A stretch of 34,210 bases of DNA from an uncultured Brevundimonas sp. (GTDB taxonomy: Bacteria; Pseudomonadota; Alphaproteobacteria; Caulobacterales; Caulobacteraceae): positions 1 through 34,210 of the forward strand of contig NZ_CAMZFB010000032.1 in NCBI RefSeq assembly GCF_947305955.1, read 5' to 3'. Below are positions 1 through 8,522 of this stretch, one piece after another. The notes under the pieces were generated by a model that was given only the letters and a program-made list of their open reading frames with translations, made no database searches and was not told the DNA's origin. Each line of letters begins with the position of its first letter. Position 1 is the stretch's first letter. The position numbers and the translations under genes were made by a program.

Positions 1-3000
1 GAGTGGTGTAGGCATAGGGGATGAAGTCGATGCTCGATATTGGCTTGGTGATGAAGAAGTTTGCCACCTTGCCTGGGGCTATGCTTCCATAGTCGGTGCT
101 CAGTGCCATTGCCGCGGCACCGTTGATGGTGGCGGCCTGAATCACCTTCACCGGCTCCATGCCGCCCTGGTTCAACATCCACATTTCCCAATGCGAGCCG
201 AGGCCCTCACGCTGGCCATGGGCACCGATCTGGACCGTCACGCCCAGCTGGTTGAGGCGGTTCGCCTCGCGCGAGACGTTGATGTGGTTCAGCTCTTCCT
301 CAAGGATGCGTCGCGGACGGCGCGAGACGGCGTCCAGCATACGGCGCGGCACATACTGGCTGAGGATCGGGTCGGCCCAGACATTGGTGGTGTCGTAGAA
401 GTGGTTCTCACCCCACGAACCACCATAGGCCACGATCAGCGTCGGGTTGTAGGCCGTCGAGGACTGCGACCAGAACTGCAGCACGTCGTCGTACATACGG
501 GCCACGGGGATCGAGTGTTCGACCGTGGTGTGGCCGTCGGCGATCATCGACATGTTGTGCTGATAGAGGCTGCCGCCTTCCGGCACCACCATCATGCCCA
601 GTTCGCGGGCGGCCTCGATGATCTGCTGGCGCTGCTCGCGGCGGGGCTGGTTATAGCTCTTGACCGAGAAGGCACCGACCGCCTGCTGGCGACGCAGGGC
701 CGACTTGGCGTCATCGAGGTTGTTCACCGTGGCGGTAAACGGGGTGCTGGCCCCGTACAGGATGATGCCGGTCGAGAAGATGCGCGGGGCGGTGACCATA
801 CCGGCCTTGGCCAGCTCGCTGTGGGCAAAGACCTCGCTGTTGCTGTTTGACGGGTCGTGCACGGTGGTCACGCCGAAGGCGAGCGAGGCGTAGTTGATCC
901 AGCTCTGTTGCGGGATGATGTCATCCGCGCCGAACGAGCCGTGCCAGTGGGTATCGACGATGCCCGGCATGATGGTCTTGCCGGTCATGTCGGTGACCTG
1001 TGCACCAGCGGGGATGGCGACCGAACCGCGCGGGCCGACGGCCTGAATGCGGTTGCCGTCGATGACGATGACGCCGTCCTCGATCACCTCGTCGCCCTTG
1101 GCGGTGATGATACGCGCACCGGACAGCACCTTGATGCCATTCGGGCGAGCGTAGGGCGCGGTGAAGCCCAGTTCGATACCGCGTTCGGGAACAGCCGCGA
1201 CCGTTTCGCCAGCGCCGTCCACGAAGGTAAAGCTGTCGGTCAGCTTGCGGCTGAACAGCTGCGGGCCGCTGGACCATTTCAGTTCGGTCGAATCCGCGGA
1301 CCAGTGCAGCCATTCGCCTGCGTCGCGGGTCATGCGGGTCTGCGGAATCGCCTTGCCGTCAGCGGACAGGGTGACCGGGCGGCCCGTATGCGCGAAGGGC
1401 GCAACATAGGCGTGGAATCGCTCGGTCCACGCCACCCACTGGCCGTTCGGCGATACGACAAAGTTGGAGGCGTTCTCCGACAGCAGGTGGGTACGCTCGT
1501 CATTGCCGCTGAGATCGACCGAAATCAGGGCGTTCTTGCCGTCCTTGCGGGTGGTCAGGAACAGGCGGTCGCCATCGGCCGCGAAATGCGGATTGCGACC
1601 CGTCTCGGTGATCAGGGTCGGTTCACCACCGCGTGCGGAGACGCGGTAGATGCCGGGGTTCATGCTCCACAGAGGCGTGGTCAGATAGCCGCCTTCACCG
1701 GCGCGATAGATGACGGTCTGGCCATCGGGGCTGAACACCGGATCGAAATAGTGGCCGGGGGTCTTGGTGACGGTGCGGCCTTCACCGCCCGAGGCGGGAA
1801 TCACACGCACCGAGCCGAGCGACTGGTCGTTCCACGTCGCATAGACGATCGAGCGGCCATCGCGCGACCACGACGGGAACAGTTCGAAATGGTCGCTCTG
1901 GCGGGTCAGGCGGCGCGGCTGGCTGACGCTGCCGTCGGAACGGATGTCGCGAACGTAGATGTGGCCCAGAGCCTCGAACACCACCTTGCTGCCATCGGGC
2001 GAGGTTTCGGCGTTGCGGATCATCTTCACGTCGAAATGGTCAGGCGCGACCTCGACGTTGAAGCGGACGGCATCTTGAACCGTGCGGGTGTCACGCACGC
2101 GGAAGGGGATTTCGGTCGCCTGACCGGACTTTGCGTCGATCTTCTGGATCTTGCCGCCCGCCCAGACGATCAGGTGCTTGTTATCCGGAGTCCAGCTGAA
2201 GGTCGGATAGACGCCGTGGATCGCCCAGGTTTCCTGCATGTCGCGGTCGAGCGCGTTGTACAGGGGCGTCTCGCGGCCCGATTCGAGATCCTTCAGGTAC
2301 AGGACCGACTGGTATCGGTCGCGGCGCACGAAGGCGAGGGTCTTGCCGTCCGGCGACGGGGTGGGGCGGATCGAGCCACCCGGCCCCGTGACGAAGGGCG
2401 TGATCTCGCCCGTTTCGCGGTCGAGGCGGCGGATGACGTAGATCTGGCCGTTCGGGTCTTTGGAATATTCGAAGGTGCCGCCCGGCGTGGCGTCATCGCT
2501 GAAATACAGATAGCGGCCATCGGGCGAGAAGGCGGGTTCGCCCGTGTCCTTCTCCTGCGTGCGGCGCTCGGTCAGTTGCAGGCCGCCGCCGCCGTTGCGG
2601 TGCCACATCCACATTTCGCCCGCGCCCAGCGAGCGGCCCGAGGTGAAGTGTTTGCGGCCGACGATGAACTGGCTGTCCGGCGTCCATTCCGGCTGGGTGA
2701 CCAAGCGGAACGATTCGTCGGTGACCTGACGCGGATTGGAGCCGTCGCGGTTCACGACCCAGATGTTGTCACCACCACCACGGTCCGAGGTGAAGGCGAT
2801 ATAGCGGCCATCGGGCGAATATTTCGGCTGCATCTCCCATGCGACGCCCGACAGAATCGGGCGGGCCTCGCCGCCGGTGATCGGCATCACATAGATGTCG
2901 CCCAGCAGGTCAAAGACGATCTCCTGACCGTCAGGGCTGACGTCCACCGACATCCAAGTACCCGAGGTGACGTCGATGTTGACGCTCTTGGACGGTCCGG

Positions 3001-3148
3001 GCGGGTTCTGGACGTCCCATTTGGCGGTTTCGGTCGATTCTGCCGAGCCAGAAGCTTGGGCAGGAGCGGCGGCGGGCGCGGCCTCCTGTGCCCATGCGGC
3101 AGTGCTGACGGCCAGTGCCGCCACGGTGGTGAGCCAAACGCGCTTCAT
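1..3148 (-). CDS. Secreted TolB-like beta-propeller / amidohydrolase fusion (C-terminal end cut by window)
   Basis: The reading frame is open from the ATG at 3146-3148 to the left edge, so at least 1049 residues are present. It starts with a Sec signal peptide (MKRVWLTTVAALAVSTAAWA, then QEAA). Roughly residues 45-690 carry many repeats of the SPDG(R/Q)xIxF type (for example VSPDGQEIVFD and YSPDGRYIAFTSDRGG), as in TolB/PD40 propeller blades. After that comes an amidohydrolase domain: the metal motif GIVDTHWHGSF near 940-972, VEHSIP near 509-526, IGAHGQ near 215-232, and the closing motif SIAPGKVANFF near 33-65. Family knowledge suggests a periplasmic hydrolase of cyclic amides or dipeptides; the substrate cannot be read. 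It has no same-strand partner in view; the next minus-strand genes are tRNAs. Confidence 0.9.
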   Translation of the reverse strand, partial: MKRVWLTTVAALAVSTAAWAQEAAPAAAPAQASGSAESTETAKWDVQNPPGPSKSVNIDVTSGTWMSVDVSPDGQEIVFDLLGDIYVMPITGGEARPILSGVAWEMQPKYSPDGRYIAFTSDRGGGDNIWVVNRDGSNPRQVTDESFRLVTQPEWTPDSQFIVGRKHFTSGRSLGAGEMWMWHRNGGGGLQLTERRTQEKDTGEPAFSPDGRYLYFSDDATPGGTFEYSKDPNGQIYVIRRLDRETGEITPFVTGPGGSIRPTPSPDGKTLAFVRRDRYQSVLYLKDLESGRETPLYNALDRDMQETWAIHGVYPTFSWTPDNKHLIVWAGGKIQKIDAKSGQATEIPFRVRDTRTVQDAVRFNVEVAPDHFDVKMIRNAETSPDGSKVVFEALGHIYVRDIRSDGSVSQPRRLTRQSDHFELFPSWSRDGRSIVYATWNDQSLGSVRVIPASGGEGRTVTKTPGHYFDPVFSPDGQTVIYRAGEGGYLTTPLWSMNPGIYRVSARGGEPTLITETGRNPHFAADGDRLFLTTRKDGKNALISVDLSGNDERTHLLSENASNFVVSPNGQWVAWTERFHAYVAPFAHTGRPVTLSADGKAIPQTRMTRDAGEWLHWSADSTELKWSSGPQLFSRKLTDSFTFVDGAGETVAAVPERGIELGFTAPYARPNGIKVLSGARIITAKGDEVIEDGVIVIDGNRIQAVGPRGSVAIPAGAQVTDMTGKTIMPGIVDTHWHGSFGADDIIPQQSWINYASLAFGVTTVHDPSNSNSEVFAHSELAKAGMVTAPRIFSTGIILYGASTPFTATVNNLDDAKSALRRQQAVGAFSVKSYNQPRREQRQQIIEAARELGMMVVPEGGSLYQHNMSMIADGHTTVEHSIPVARMYDDVLQFWSQSSTAYNPTLIVAYGGSWGENHFYDTTNVWADPILSQYVPRRMLDAVSRRPRRILEEELNHINVSREANRLNQLGVTVQIGAHGQREGLGSHWEMWMLNQGGMEPVKVIQAATINGAAAMALSTDYGSIAPGKVANFFITKPISSIDFIPYAYTT

Positions 3149-3293
3149 CGGAAGCCCCCTCGAAAACTAAAAACCCTCGGGTGAAGGCTAACGAGGTTCG
3201 CAGGGGTTTGGGAAGCGGCCAAAGCGTGAAATCGCCGCAACCTTAACAGGCGCGAACGTCACAGTCGGCGATGTGGGGGATGATCCCCGCTCT

Positions 3294-3321
3294 CCCGCTT
3301 CTGTGTTGAAACAGAAGCGGG
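3294..3321 (-). terminator. Stem-loop downstream of the first tRNA-Thr
   Basis: An 11-bp perfect inverted repeat (CCCGCTTCTGT / ACAGAAGCGGG) with a 6-base loop lies just 3' of the tRNA on the minus strand. There is no T-run after it, so termination or 3'-end processing is an inference. Confidence 0.45.
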
Positions 3322-3328
3322 GAGGGGA

Positions 3329-3403
<75 letters not shown>

Positions 3404-3461
3404 GACGACGAACGGATTCCGAACGTACATTTTCTACAGTGACACTACACCAAAATGGACC

Positions 3462-3489
3462 GGCCCTCTGTCGCTAAACAGAGGGCCGG
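3462..3489 (-). terminator. Stem-loop between the two tRNA-Thr genes
   Basis: A perfect 10-bp stem CGGCCCTCTG / CAGAGGGCCG with an 8-base loop begins 1 base after the 3' end of tRNA-Thr copy 2 on the minus strand. On that strand it is followed by GGTCCATTTTGG, a weak T-run. It probably ends or processes the upstream tRNA transcript. Confidence 0.5.
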
Positions 3490-3490
3490 A

Positions 3491-3565
<75 letters not shown>

Positions 3566-3583
3566 GTGTCGCTGAGGAGGCGG

Positions 3584-3613
3584 CTTTTAGCCAACGACTC
3601 TCGGAGTGCGCAA
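3584..3613 (-). promoter_or_regulatory. Candidate housekeeping promoter for tRNA-Thr copy 2
   Basis: On the minus strand TTGCGC (3613-3608) is followed after 16 bases by GCTAAAAG (3591-3584). This resembles the Caulobacter sigma-73 pattern (TTGAC-like -35, GCTANAWC -10). The predicted start lies about 10 bases before the tRNA 5' end. Pattern match only. Confidence 0.4.
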
Positions 3614-3649
3614 GAGTAAAAATGCAAGCTTGATCAAAATCTTTGCACG

Positions 3650-3871
3650 ATGTCTGCTGCGCTCATGGATAACTCCGATCATGATAACAACGGTTCGTCC
3701 GAGCCGGATACCAAAGCCACGGCACCTGCCAAGGCAAAGCCTGCGCCTGCCAAGCCCTTGGACGCCAAGGCAGAACGGGCTGCGCGCCTCGCGGCGGCGC
3801 TGCGTACTAACCTTCGTCGCCGCAAAATGCCGGGGGCGGCGGGCAGACCTGATCCCAAGGATCGTCACTAG
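3650..3871 (+). CDS. Small basic hypothetical protein upstream of murA
   Basis: This encodes a 73-residue protein; a start at the second Met (3665, MDNSDHDNN) is equally possible because no clear ribosome binding site precedes either. The N-terminal half is acidic then Ala/Lys/Pro-rich (KATAPAKAKPAPAKP). The C-terminal half is basic, with AERAARLAAALRTNLRRRK around residues 40-58. Short proteins ending in a LxAALRxNLxRRK-like helix are common in alphaproteobacteria and have no known role; that link is from memory of the family, not a search. Codon use in this frame is normal for the region. It stands alone between tRNA-Thr and murA. Confidence 0.55.
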   Translation: MSAALMDNSDHDNNGSSEPDTKATAPAKAKPAPAKPLDAKAERAARLAAALRTNLRRRKMPGAAGRPDPKDRH

Positions 3872-3981
3872 AGGTTGCGGTGTCACCAAAGGTGAGTTGA
3901 AAACAGGCTTCCATGCGACCGCAAGGCCTTGCTAGATAGCCGATCCACCGGACCGCAGTGGTACTGGTTCTGAAGGTTTCC

Positions 3982-5274
3982 ATGGACAGCATTGTCATCC
4001 ACGGCGGCAATCGCCTGAACGGCTCGATTCCCGTTAGTGGCGCCAAGAATTCCGCCATCAAGCTGATGGCCGCTTCGATTCTGACATCGGAGCCGATCCG
4101 CCTGACCAATATGCCGCGTCTGGCAGACACCCGCTTCCTGGGCGCTCTGCTGCGCGAGTTCGGCATCGAGGTCACCGAGAGCGATGGCGCGGATGGTCAG
4201 CAGACCGTCTTTGACGCCCGCGAGATCAAGTCGACGTTTGCCCCCTATGATCTGGTTCGCCAGATGCGTGCCTCGTTCAACGTGCTGGGTCCGCTGCTGG
4301 CCCGAACGGGCGAGGCCAAGGTCTCGCTGCCGGGCGGCTGCACCATCGGTGCGCGTCCGGTCGATCTGCACCTGATGGCGCTGGAAGCGATGGGCGCGAA
4401 GATTGAGCTGGACGAAGGCTATGTCACCGCCTCGGTGCCGAACGGCCTGCAAGGCGCAGAGATCGAGTTCCCGTTCGTTTCGGTCGGCGCGACCGAGCAT
4501 GCCCTGCTGGCGGCGGTCATGGCCAATGGCACGACCGTGCTGAAGCGTGCGGCCCGCGAGCCTGAAATCGGCGATCTGGCCCGTTGCCTGATCTCGATGG
4601 GTGCCAAGATCGAGGGTCTGGATACCGACGAGCTGGTGATCACCGGCGTGACCTCGCTGAAGGGCACGGACTGGTCGGTGATTCCGGACCGTATCGAAAT
4701 GGGGTCCTACGCGGTGGCAGCGGCCATGGCGGGCGGCGAAGTGCGCCTGACCAAGGGCCGTGGCGATCTGATCGTCGCCCTGACCGAGTTGATGCGTCAG
4801 GCGGGCGTCGAGATCGTGGAAGAGGCCAATGGTGACTATATCGTCCGCCGTGACCCGACGCTCCGCCTCAAGGCCGTGAACGCCACGACGGAAATCTATC
4901 CGGGCTTCGCCACCGATCTGCAGGCCCAGTTCATGACCCTGATGACGCTGGCCGAGGGCGAAAGCGTCATTCAGGAGAAGATTTTCGAGAACCGCTTCAT
5001 GCACGCGCCGGAACTGATGCGCCTCGGAGCCGATATTACCGTAGCCAACGGCGAAGCCCGCGTGCGCGGTGTCGAATCGCTGCGTGGTGCTCCGGTCATG
5101 GCGACCGACCTGCGCGCTTCGATGTCGCTGGTCATCGCCGGTCTGGTGGCCGAAGGCGAAACGACTGTGGGCCGCGTCTATCATCTGGATCGCGGCTTTG
5201 AACGTATGGAAGAGAAGCTGGGTGCCTGTGGCGCAGATGTCCGGCGGGTAAAGGGCGAAGCGCAAGAGCACTAG
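3982..5274 (+). CDS. murA: UDP-N-acetylglucosamine 1-carboxyvinyltransferase MurA
   Basis: MurA transfers enolpyruvate from PEP to UDP-GlcNAc, the first committed step of peptidoglycan synthesis in the cytoplasm. The 430-residue length fits the family. Substrate-binding Lys-Asn is seen in [10 protein letters not shown] near residue 20, and the loop cysteine attacked by PEP and by fosfomycin is Cys120 in [19 protein letters not shown] near the end is also typical. The ATG at 3982 is chosen over the in-frame upstream start at 3958 because GAAGG lies just before it and [14 protein letters not shown] is where the family begins. A DUF2948 gene follows 3 bases after the stop codon, so the two are probably cotranscribed. 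Confidence 0.97.
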   Translation: MDSIVIHGGNRLNGSIPVSGAKNSAIKLMAASILTSEPIRLTNMPRLADTRFLGALLREFGIEVTESDGADGQQTVFDAREIKSTFAPYDLVRQMRASFNVLGPLLARTGEAKVSLPGGCTIGARPVDLHLMALEAMGAKIELDEGYVTASVPNGLQGAEIEFPFVSVGATEHALLAAVMANGTTVLKRAAREPEIGDLARCLISMGAKIEGLDTDELVITGVTSLKGTDWSVIPDRIEMGSYAVAAAMAGGEVRLTKGRGDLIVALTELMRQAGVEIVEEANGDYIVRRDPTLRLKAVNATTEIYPGFATDLQAQFMTLMTLAEGESVIQEKIFENRFMHAPELMRLGADITVANGEARVRGVESLRGAPVMATDLRASMSLVIAGLVAEGETTVGRVYHLDRGFERMEEKLGACGADVRRVKGEAQEH

Positions 5275-5277
5275 GTC

Positions 5278-5775
5278 ATGACCAGCCAGATCGACGGTGT
5301 CCCCGCAGAAATGACCGAGGCCGAAGGCGTCGCTGAGTCTGAAAAGACGGACGATACCGCGCCCCTGCGTCTTCTGGCCGAGGATGCCGACGATCTGCAG
5401 ATCATTTCCGCCGCGCTTCAGGATGCCATCCTGCGTCCGGTCGATATCCGCTGGGAACGCAAGGCACGCCGCCTGACGATCGTTCTGTCGCGCTTCTGCT
5501 GGGAATGCGGCGGTACGCGCGTGATGTCTGCGATGCAGTTCGGCGATGTTCAGGCCGTGAAGAGCCGCCGCCTGCCGCGCGCCCCTGAAAGTGCGCTGGA
5601 ATTGCTGGCTCTGGACTTCATGCCCACCGAAAATCCGTCGGGTCAGGTGATAATGATGTTCGCCGGGGGTGGCGACCTGCGCGTCGATGTGGAATGCCTA
5701 GACGCAGTTCTGACTGATCTTTCGGATCGCTGGCCAGCGCGGCTGGCGCCCGAACATCCAGCAGATGAAGCCTGA
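5278..5775 (+). CDS. DUF2948 family protein
   Basis: The 165-residue protein has a variable acidic N-terminus of about 28 residues and then the family signature LRLLAEDADDLQIISAALQD, an ERKARRLTIVLSRFCWE strand pair, and a C-terminal DLRVDVECLDAVLTDL segment. The function of DUF2948 is unknown; it is a cytoplasmic alphaproteobacterial family that sits next to murA. The start codon lies 3 bases after the murA stop. From memory, hisD often lies between this gene and the UPF0262 gene in Caulobacter relatives; here it does not. Confidence 0.88.
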   Translation: MTSQIDGVPAEMTEAEGVAESEKTDDTAPLRLLAEDADDLQIISAALQDAILRPVDIRWERKARRLTIVLSRFCWECGGTRVMSAMQFGDVQAVKSRRLPRAPESALELLALDFMPTENPSGQVIMMFAGGGDLRVDVECLDAVLTDLSDRWPARLAPEHPADEA

Positions 5776-5786
5776 GGCCATTGAAA

Positions 5787-6248
5787 ATGACTGCGGACTT
5801 GATCCGGATCGACATTGATAACGCCAGCCTGCCGGCCGCCACGGCAGAGATCGAGCACGAGCGTCGTGTGGCGATCTTTGATCTGGTTGAAACCAATGTG
5901 TTCAAGCCCGAAGGCGGGAAGGGCGGGCCGTACACGCTTCGCCTGTCGTCGCAGGACAACCGTTTGGTGTTCGATATCGAAGGGCCGGACTATAGCCACA
6001 TCCACGCCCTGTCGCTGACGCCGCTCAAGACCGTGATCCGCGATTACGGCCTGATCTGCGAGAGCTATTATGAGGCTCTGAAGGGCTCATCGCCCAGCCA
6101 GATCGAGTCGGTCGATATGGGCCGTCGCGGCCTGCACAACGAGGGGGCCGAGCTTCTGCAAGCCCGTCTCGAAGGCAAGGTCGAGTTGGACAAGGAAACC
6201 TCGCGTCGATTGTTTACGCTGGTTTGCGCCCTATATCGTCGTGGATAA
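5787..6248 (+). CDS. UPF0262 family protein
   Basis: This encodes 153 residues from the ATG at 5787. The upstream in-frame TTG at 5781 is less likely because TGAGG at 5773-5777, overlapping the previous stop codon, is correctly spaced for 5787. Family features are HERRVAIFDLVETN near residue 25, LRLSSQDNRLVFDI, and SVDMGRRGLHNEGAELLQ, followed by a C-terminal helix RRLFTLVCALYRRG. No biochemical function is known. The gene is 11 bases after DUF2948 and is followed by 106 bases without a gene before infA. Confidence 0.88.
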   Translation: MTADLIRIDIDNASLPAATAEIEHERRVAIFDLVETNVFKPEGGKGGPYTLRLSSQDNRLVFDIEGPDYSHIHALSLTPLKTVIRDYGLICESYYEALKGSSPSQIESVDMGRRGLHNEGAELLQARLEGKVELDKETSRRLFTLVCALYRRG

Positions 6249-6354
6249 CCTCGACTAATCCTGAGTTTTGGTGCATTAGAGCGCCCTCTGATCTAAGGCT
6301 CGCGTCAACGCCCGGCGCGGGCCCAATGCTGTTTCAACGGGCGAGAGAGGCCGC

Positions 6355-6573
6355 ATGGCTAAAGAAGAACTGCTTGAGTTCCCGGGCGTCGTCAGCGAAC
6401 TGCTGCCGAACGCTACCTTCCGCGTGACGCTTGAAAACGACCACGAGATCATCGCTCACACCGCTGGCAAGATGCGTAAGAACCGCATCCGCGTGCTGGC
6501 TGGCGACAAGGTGCTGGTCGAAATGACCCCGTATGACCTGACCAAGGGTCGTATCACCTATCGCTTCAAGTAA
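6355..6573 (+). CDS. infA: Translation initiation factor IF-1
   Basis: IF-1 binds the 30S ribosomal A site during initiation. The 72 residues are the standard length and form a single S1/OB fold: [44 protein letters not shown] and [12 protein letters not shown] are all canonical. GAGAGAGG precedes the ATG. The maf gene starts 9 bases after the stop codon, so the two are probably cotranscribed. Confidence 0.98.
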   Translation: MAKEELLEFPGVVSELLPNATFRVTLENDHEIIAHTAGKMRKNRIRVLAGDKVLVEMTPYDLTKGRITYRFK

Positions 6574-6582
6574 GGACGCGCC

Positions 6583-7179
6583 TTGTCGCGTCCTGACGCC
6601 ACGGTTCGGAGGCTGGTACTGGCCTCCTCGAGTCCTCGCCGGGTGGAACTCCTGGCACAGATCGGGATCGTTCCCGATCAGATTGACCCCGCCGATATCG
6701 ACGAAACCCCGCTGAAGGCTGAAATGCCGATGCGGCTGGCCCAGCGTCTGGCGACGTCCAAGGCGGCTGTCGTCGCGGAACGTCATCCTGATGCCGTGGT
6801 GCTGGCTGCCGATACGGTGGTGGCAGTGGGGCGTCGCCTGCTTGAGAAGCCCGCTGACGAGGCCGAGGCCCGTCGCTTCCTCAAGCTTCTGTCCGGTCGC
6901 AACCATCGCGTTTTCACGGGCATTGCGGTCATCGCTGACGGCAAGACCGCCTGGCGCGTTGTGGATACGCGCGTCACCTTCAAAACCCTGTCCGATGCCG
7001 AGATCGACGCCTATGTCGCCTCTGGCGAATGGCGCGGCAAGGCAGGTGGATATGGCATCCAAGGTCGTGCAGCGGCCTTTATCCAGAGAATCGTCGGCAG
7101 CCATCCGGCGGTGATGGGGCTTCCGCTTTACGAGGCCAACAACCTTCTGGCCGGTGCAGGCTGGCGCGCGGCGAGCTGA
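6583..7179 (+). CDS. maf: Maf family nucleoside triphosphate pyrophosphatase
   Basis: Maf proteins hydrolyse non-canonical or pyrimidine NTPs to the monophosphate, cleaning the nucleotide pool. The 198-residue protein shows LVLASSSPRRVELL near residue 11, the catalytic-acid region VVLAADTVVAVG, LSGRNHRVFTGIAV, and the C-terminal KAGGYGIQGRAAAFI and GLPLYE motifs. The start is a TTG at 6583, preceded by AAGGA at the end of infA; no ATG lies early enough to keep the N-terminal ASSSPRR motif. The RNase E/G gene begins a few bases after the stop codon. Confidence 0.95.
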   Translation: MSRPDATVRRLVLASSSPRRVELLAQIGIVPDQIDPADIDETPLKAEMPMRLAQRLATSKAAVVAERHPDAVVLAADTVVAVGRRLLEKPADEAEARRFLKLLSGRNHRVFTGIAVIADGKTAWRVVDTRVTFKTLSDAEIDAYVASGEWRGKAGGYGIQGRAAAFIQRIVGSHPAVMGLPLYEANNLLAGAGWRAAS

Positions 7180-7184
7180 TCGTC

Positions 7185-8195
7185 GTGGGCGATGCGGCCT
7201 ATTTCCTAGATGTCATGCCAGGCGAAACCCGCGGCATCGTGGTCCGAAACGGCCGGTTTCACTCTCTATATATAGAGCGACCGACCGACGTGGCCGAGCA
7301 TAGGCTCGGGGCACGTGTCGTCGGTCGCATTTCTCGCGTCGAGCCGGGCTTGGGCGCGGCCTTTGTTGATCTGGGCGCAGGCGAGCCGTTCGGCTTTCTC
7401 TCGCTGGGGAAGAACCGCCGCTTTGCCGAGGGCGAGAAGGTGACTGTCGAGATCACCGCAGAGCCTCGGGAATCAAAAGGGCCTTCTCTGCGCTATGTCG
7501 GGGAAGGGCAGGGCGAGGTCCGACTCATCTCGCGCGGGCCTAGTGTGTCTGAGCGCATCAAGGCCTTGGCTGGCGATCAGCCGATTCTGACTGGCATTGA
7601 GGCGCTGGAGGCGTCACTCGCCGCCGAGGAAGAGGCGCTGTCGTCCCATGTGGTTGTTCCGGCCTATGGACTGGATCTGTCGATGGAGCGCACGCGGGCT
7701 CTGATCGCAGCGGATATCGACTATGCCCCGTTGCCCGGTCGTGATTCCCGCAAGGCCCGCGAGGCTGTGAATCGAGTCGGCATGGCCGAGATTGCGCGCC
7801 AGCTTTCTTTGAAAGCATGGGGCGGAATCATCTGTGTCGATCTGGTGGGCGTTAATCTGCACGCCGAATCCATAATGAAGATGGCCAAGGCGGCCTTTGC
7901 TGATCGCAATGACGTGGTGTTCGCACCATTGAGTCGTTTCGGTGTGCTGCAATTCTCGATGCCGTGGACCCATCAGCCTGTCGAAGAGCGACTGGCGCAG
8001 GGGAGGGCGGCGGGACTCACTTCGCTGCGTGAACTGAATCGCGCCCTGTTGTCCGACCGATCGGTGCCTGTGTTTGAACTGGTGTGTCCGGCGGCGATGG
8101 AAACGATGCTTTCGCCGCTGGTGTCTGAACTGGGACCCAGAGCGCGGCTGGTGGCCCGAACCGATATATCCAAGCCCATAGTAAGGGAGGCCTAG
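7185..8195 (+). CDS. Short ribonuclease E/G family protein
   Basis: A 336-residue frame from the GTG at 7185 resembles the catalytic part of RNase E/G, endonucleases of rRNA and mRNA decay. An S1-like N-terminal part is seen (GARVVGRISRVEPGLGAAFVDLG). Two aspartates align with the catalytic pair of RNase E: AADIDYA (E. coli SIDINSA) and GGIICVDLVG (E. coli GGLIVIDFID), and LSRFGVLQFSM matches the HISRFGLLEMS segment. The CPxC zinc-link is absent and the protein is far shorter than RNase E or G. The open frame extends upstream into maf, but GTG 7185, 5 bases after the maf stop, is the natural start. It lies between maf and yacG. Confidence 0.82.
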   Translation: MGDAAYFLDVMPGETRGIVVRNGRFHSLYIERPTDVAEHRLGARVVGRISRVEPGLGAAFVDLGAGEPFGFLSLGKNRRFAEGEKVTVEITAEPRESKGPSLRYVGEGQGEVRLISRGPSVSERIKALAGDQPILTGIEALEASLAAEEEALSSHVVVPAYGLDLSMERTRALIAADIDYAPLPGRDSRKAREAVNRVGMAEIARQLSLKAWGGIICVDLVGVNLHAESIMKMAKAAFADRNDVVFAPLSRFGVLQFSMPWTHQPVEERLAQGRAAGLTSLRELNRALLSDRSVPVFELVCPAAMETMLSPLVSELGPRARLVARTDISKPIVREA

Positions 8196-8200
8196 TCCCG

Positions 8201-8365
8201 ATGGCCAAATGCCCCATCTGCAAGCGCAACGAGACGGTTGCCGAATACAAACCCTTCTGCTCGCGCCATTGCGCGGACGTGGACCTGAACCGCTGGTTCT
8301 CGGGTGGCTATGCCATTCCTGTTCCCGATGAAGAGATTGATGAAAAAGATCGCGGAATTGAGTGA
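8201..8365 (+). CDS. yacG: DNA gyrase inhibitor / zinc-binding protein YacG
   Basis: The 54-residue protein carries the Cys4 zinc pattern of YacG: CPIC at residues 4-7 and CSRHC at 20-24, followed by ADVDLNRWFSGGYAIP, which matches the family. E. coli YacG binds GyrB and inhibits gyrase. AAGGGAGG at 8183-8190, inside the end of the upstream RNase gene, is a strong ribosome binding site for the ATG at 8201. The C-terminal tail is acidic, as usual. Confidence 0.95.
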   Translation: MAKCPICKRNETVAEYKPFCSRHCADVDLNRWFSGGYAIPVPDEEIDEKDRGIE

Positions 8366-8374
8366 ATTAGCCTC

Positions 8375-8403
8375 TTTACAGCCCGAACCGGTCCCCCTAT
8401 AGA
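8375..8403 (+). promoter_or_regulatory. Predicted promoter of tRNA-Phe
   Basis: TTTACA (8375-8380) and TATAGA (8398-8403) are separated by exactly 17 bases and lie about 44 bases upstream of the tRNA-Phe 5' end. This is a pattern match to a housekeeping -35/-10 pair. Confidence 0.55.
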
Positions 8404-8446
8404 GACCACCTCGCCGCGGCGCAGACGCCCGCAGCGAAGCAGAGAT

Positions 8447-8522
8447 GCCCGGATAGCTCAGTTGGTAGAGCAGCGGATTGAAAATCCGCGTGTCGGTGGT
8501 TCGAATCCGCCTCCGGGCACCA
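8447..8522 (+). tRNA. tRNA-Phe (anticodon GAA)
   Basis: The 76-base cloverleaf has acceptor GCCCGGA/TCCGGGC, discriminator A and an encoded CCA, D stem GCTC/GAGC, anticodon arm GCGGAT-TGAAAAT-CCGC giving GAA, and T arm GGTGG-TTCGAAT-CCGCC. All stems pair. Confidence 0.97.

Noticed and set aside
857..3184. Long plus-strand open frame (775 residues) opposite the propeller-amidohydrolase gene
   Set aside because: It is the antisense shadow of a GC-rich gene: no family motif, His/Asp/Arg-rich composition, and the minus-strand frame has a signal peptide, SPDG blades and a metal motif.
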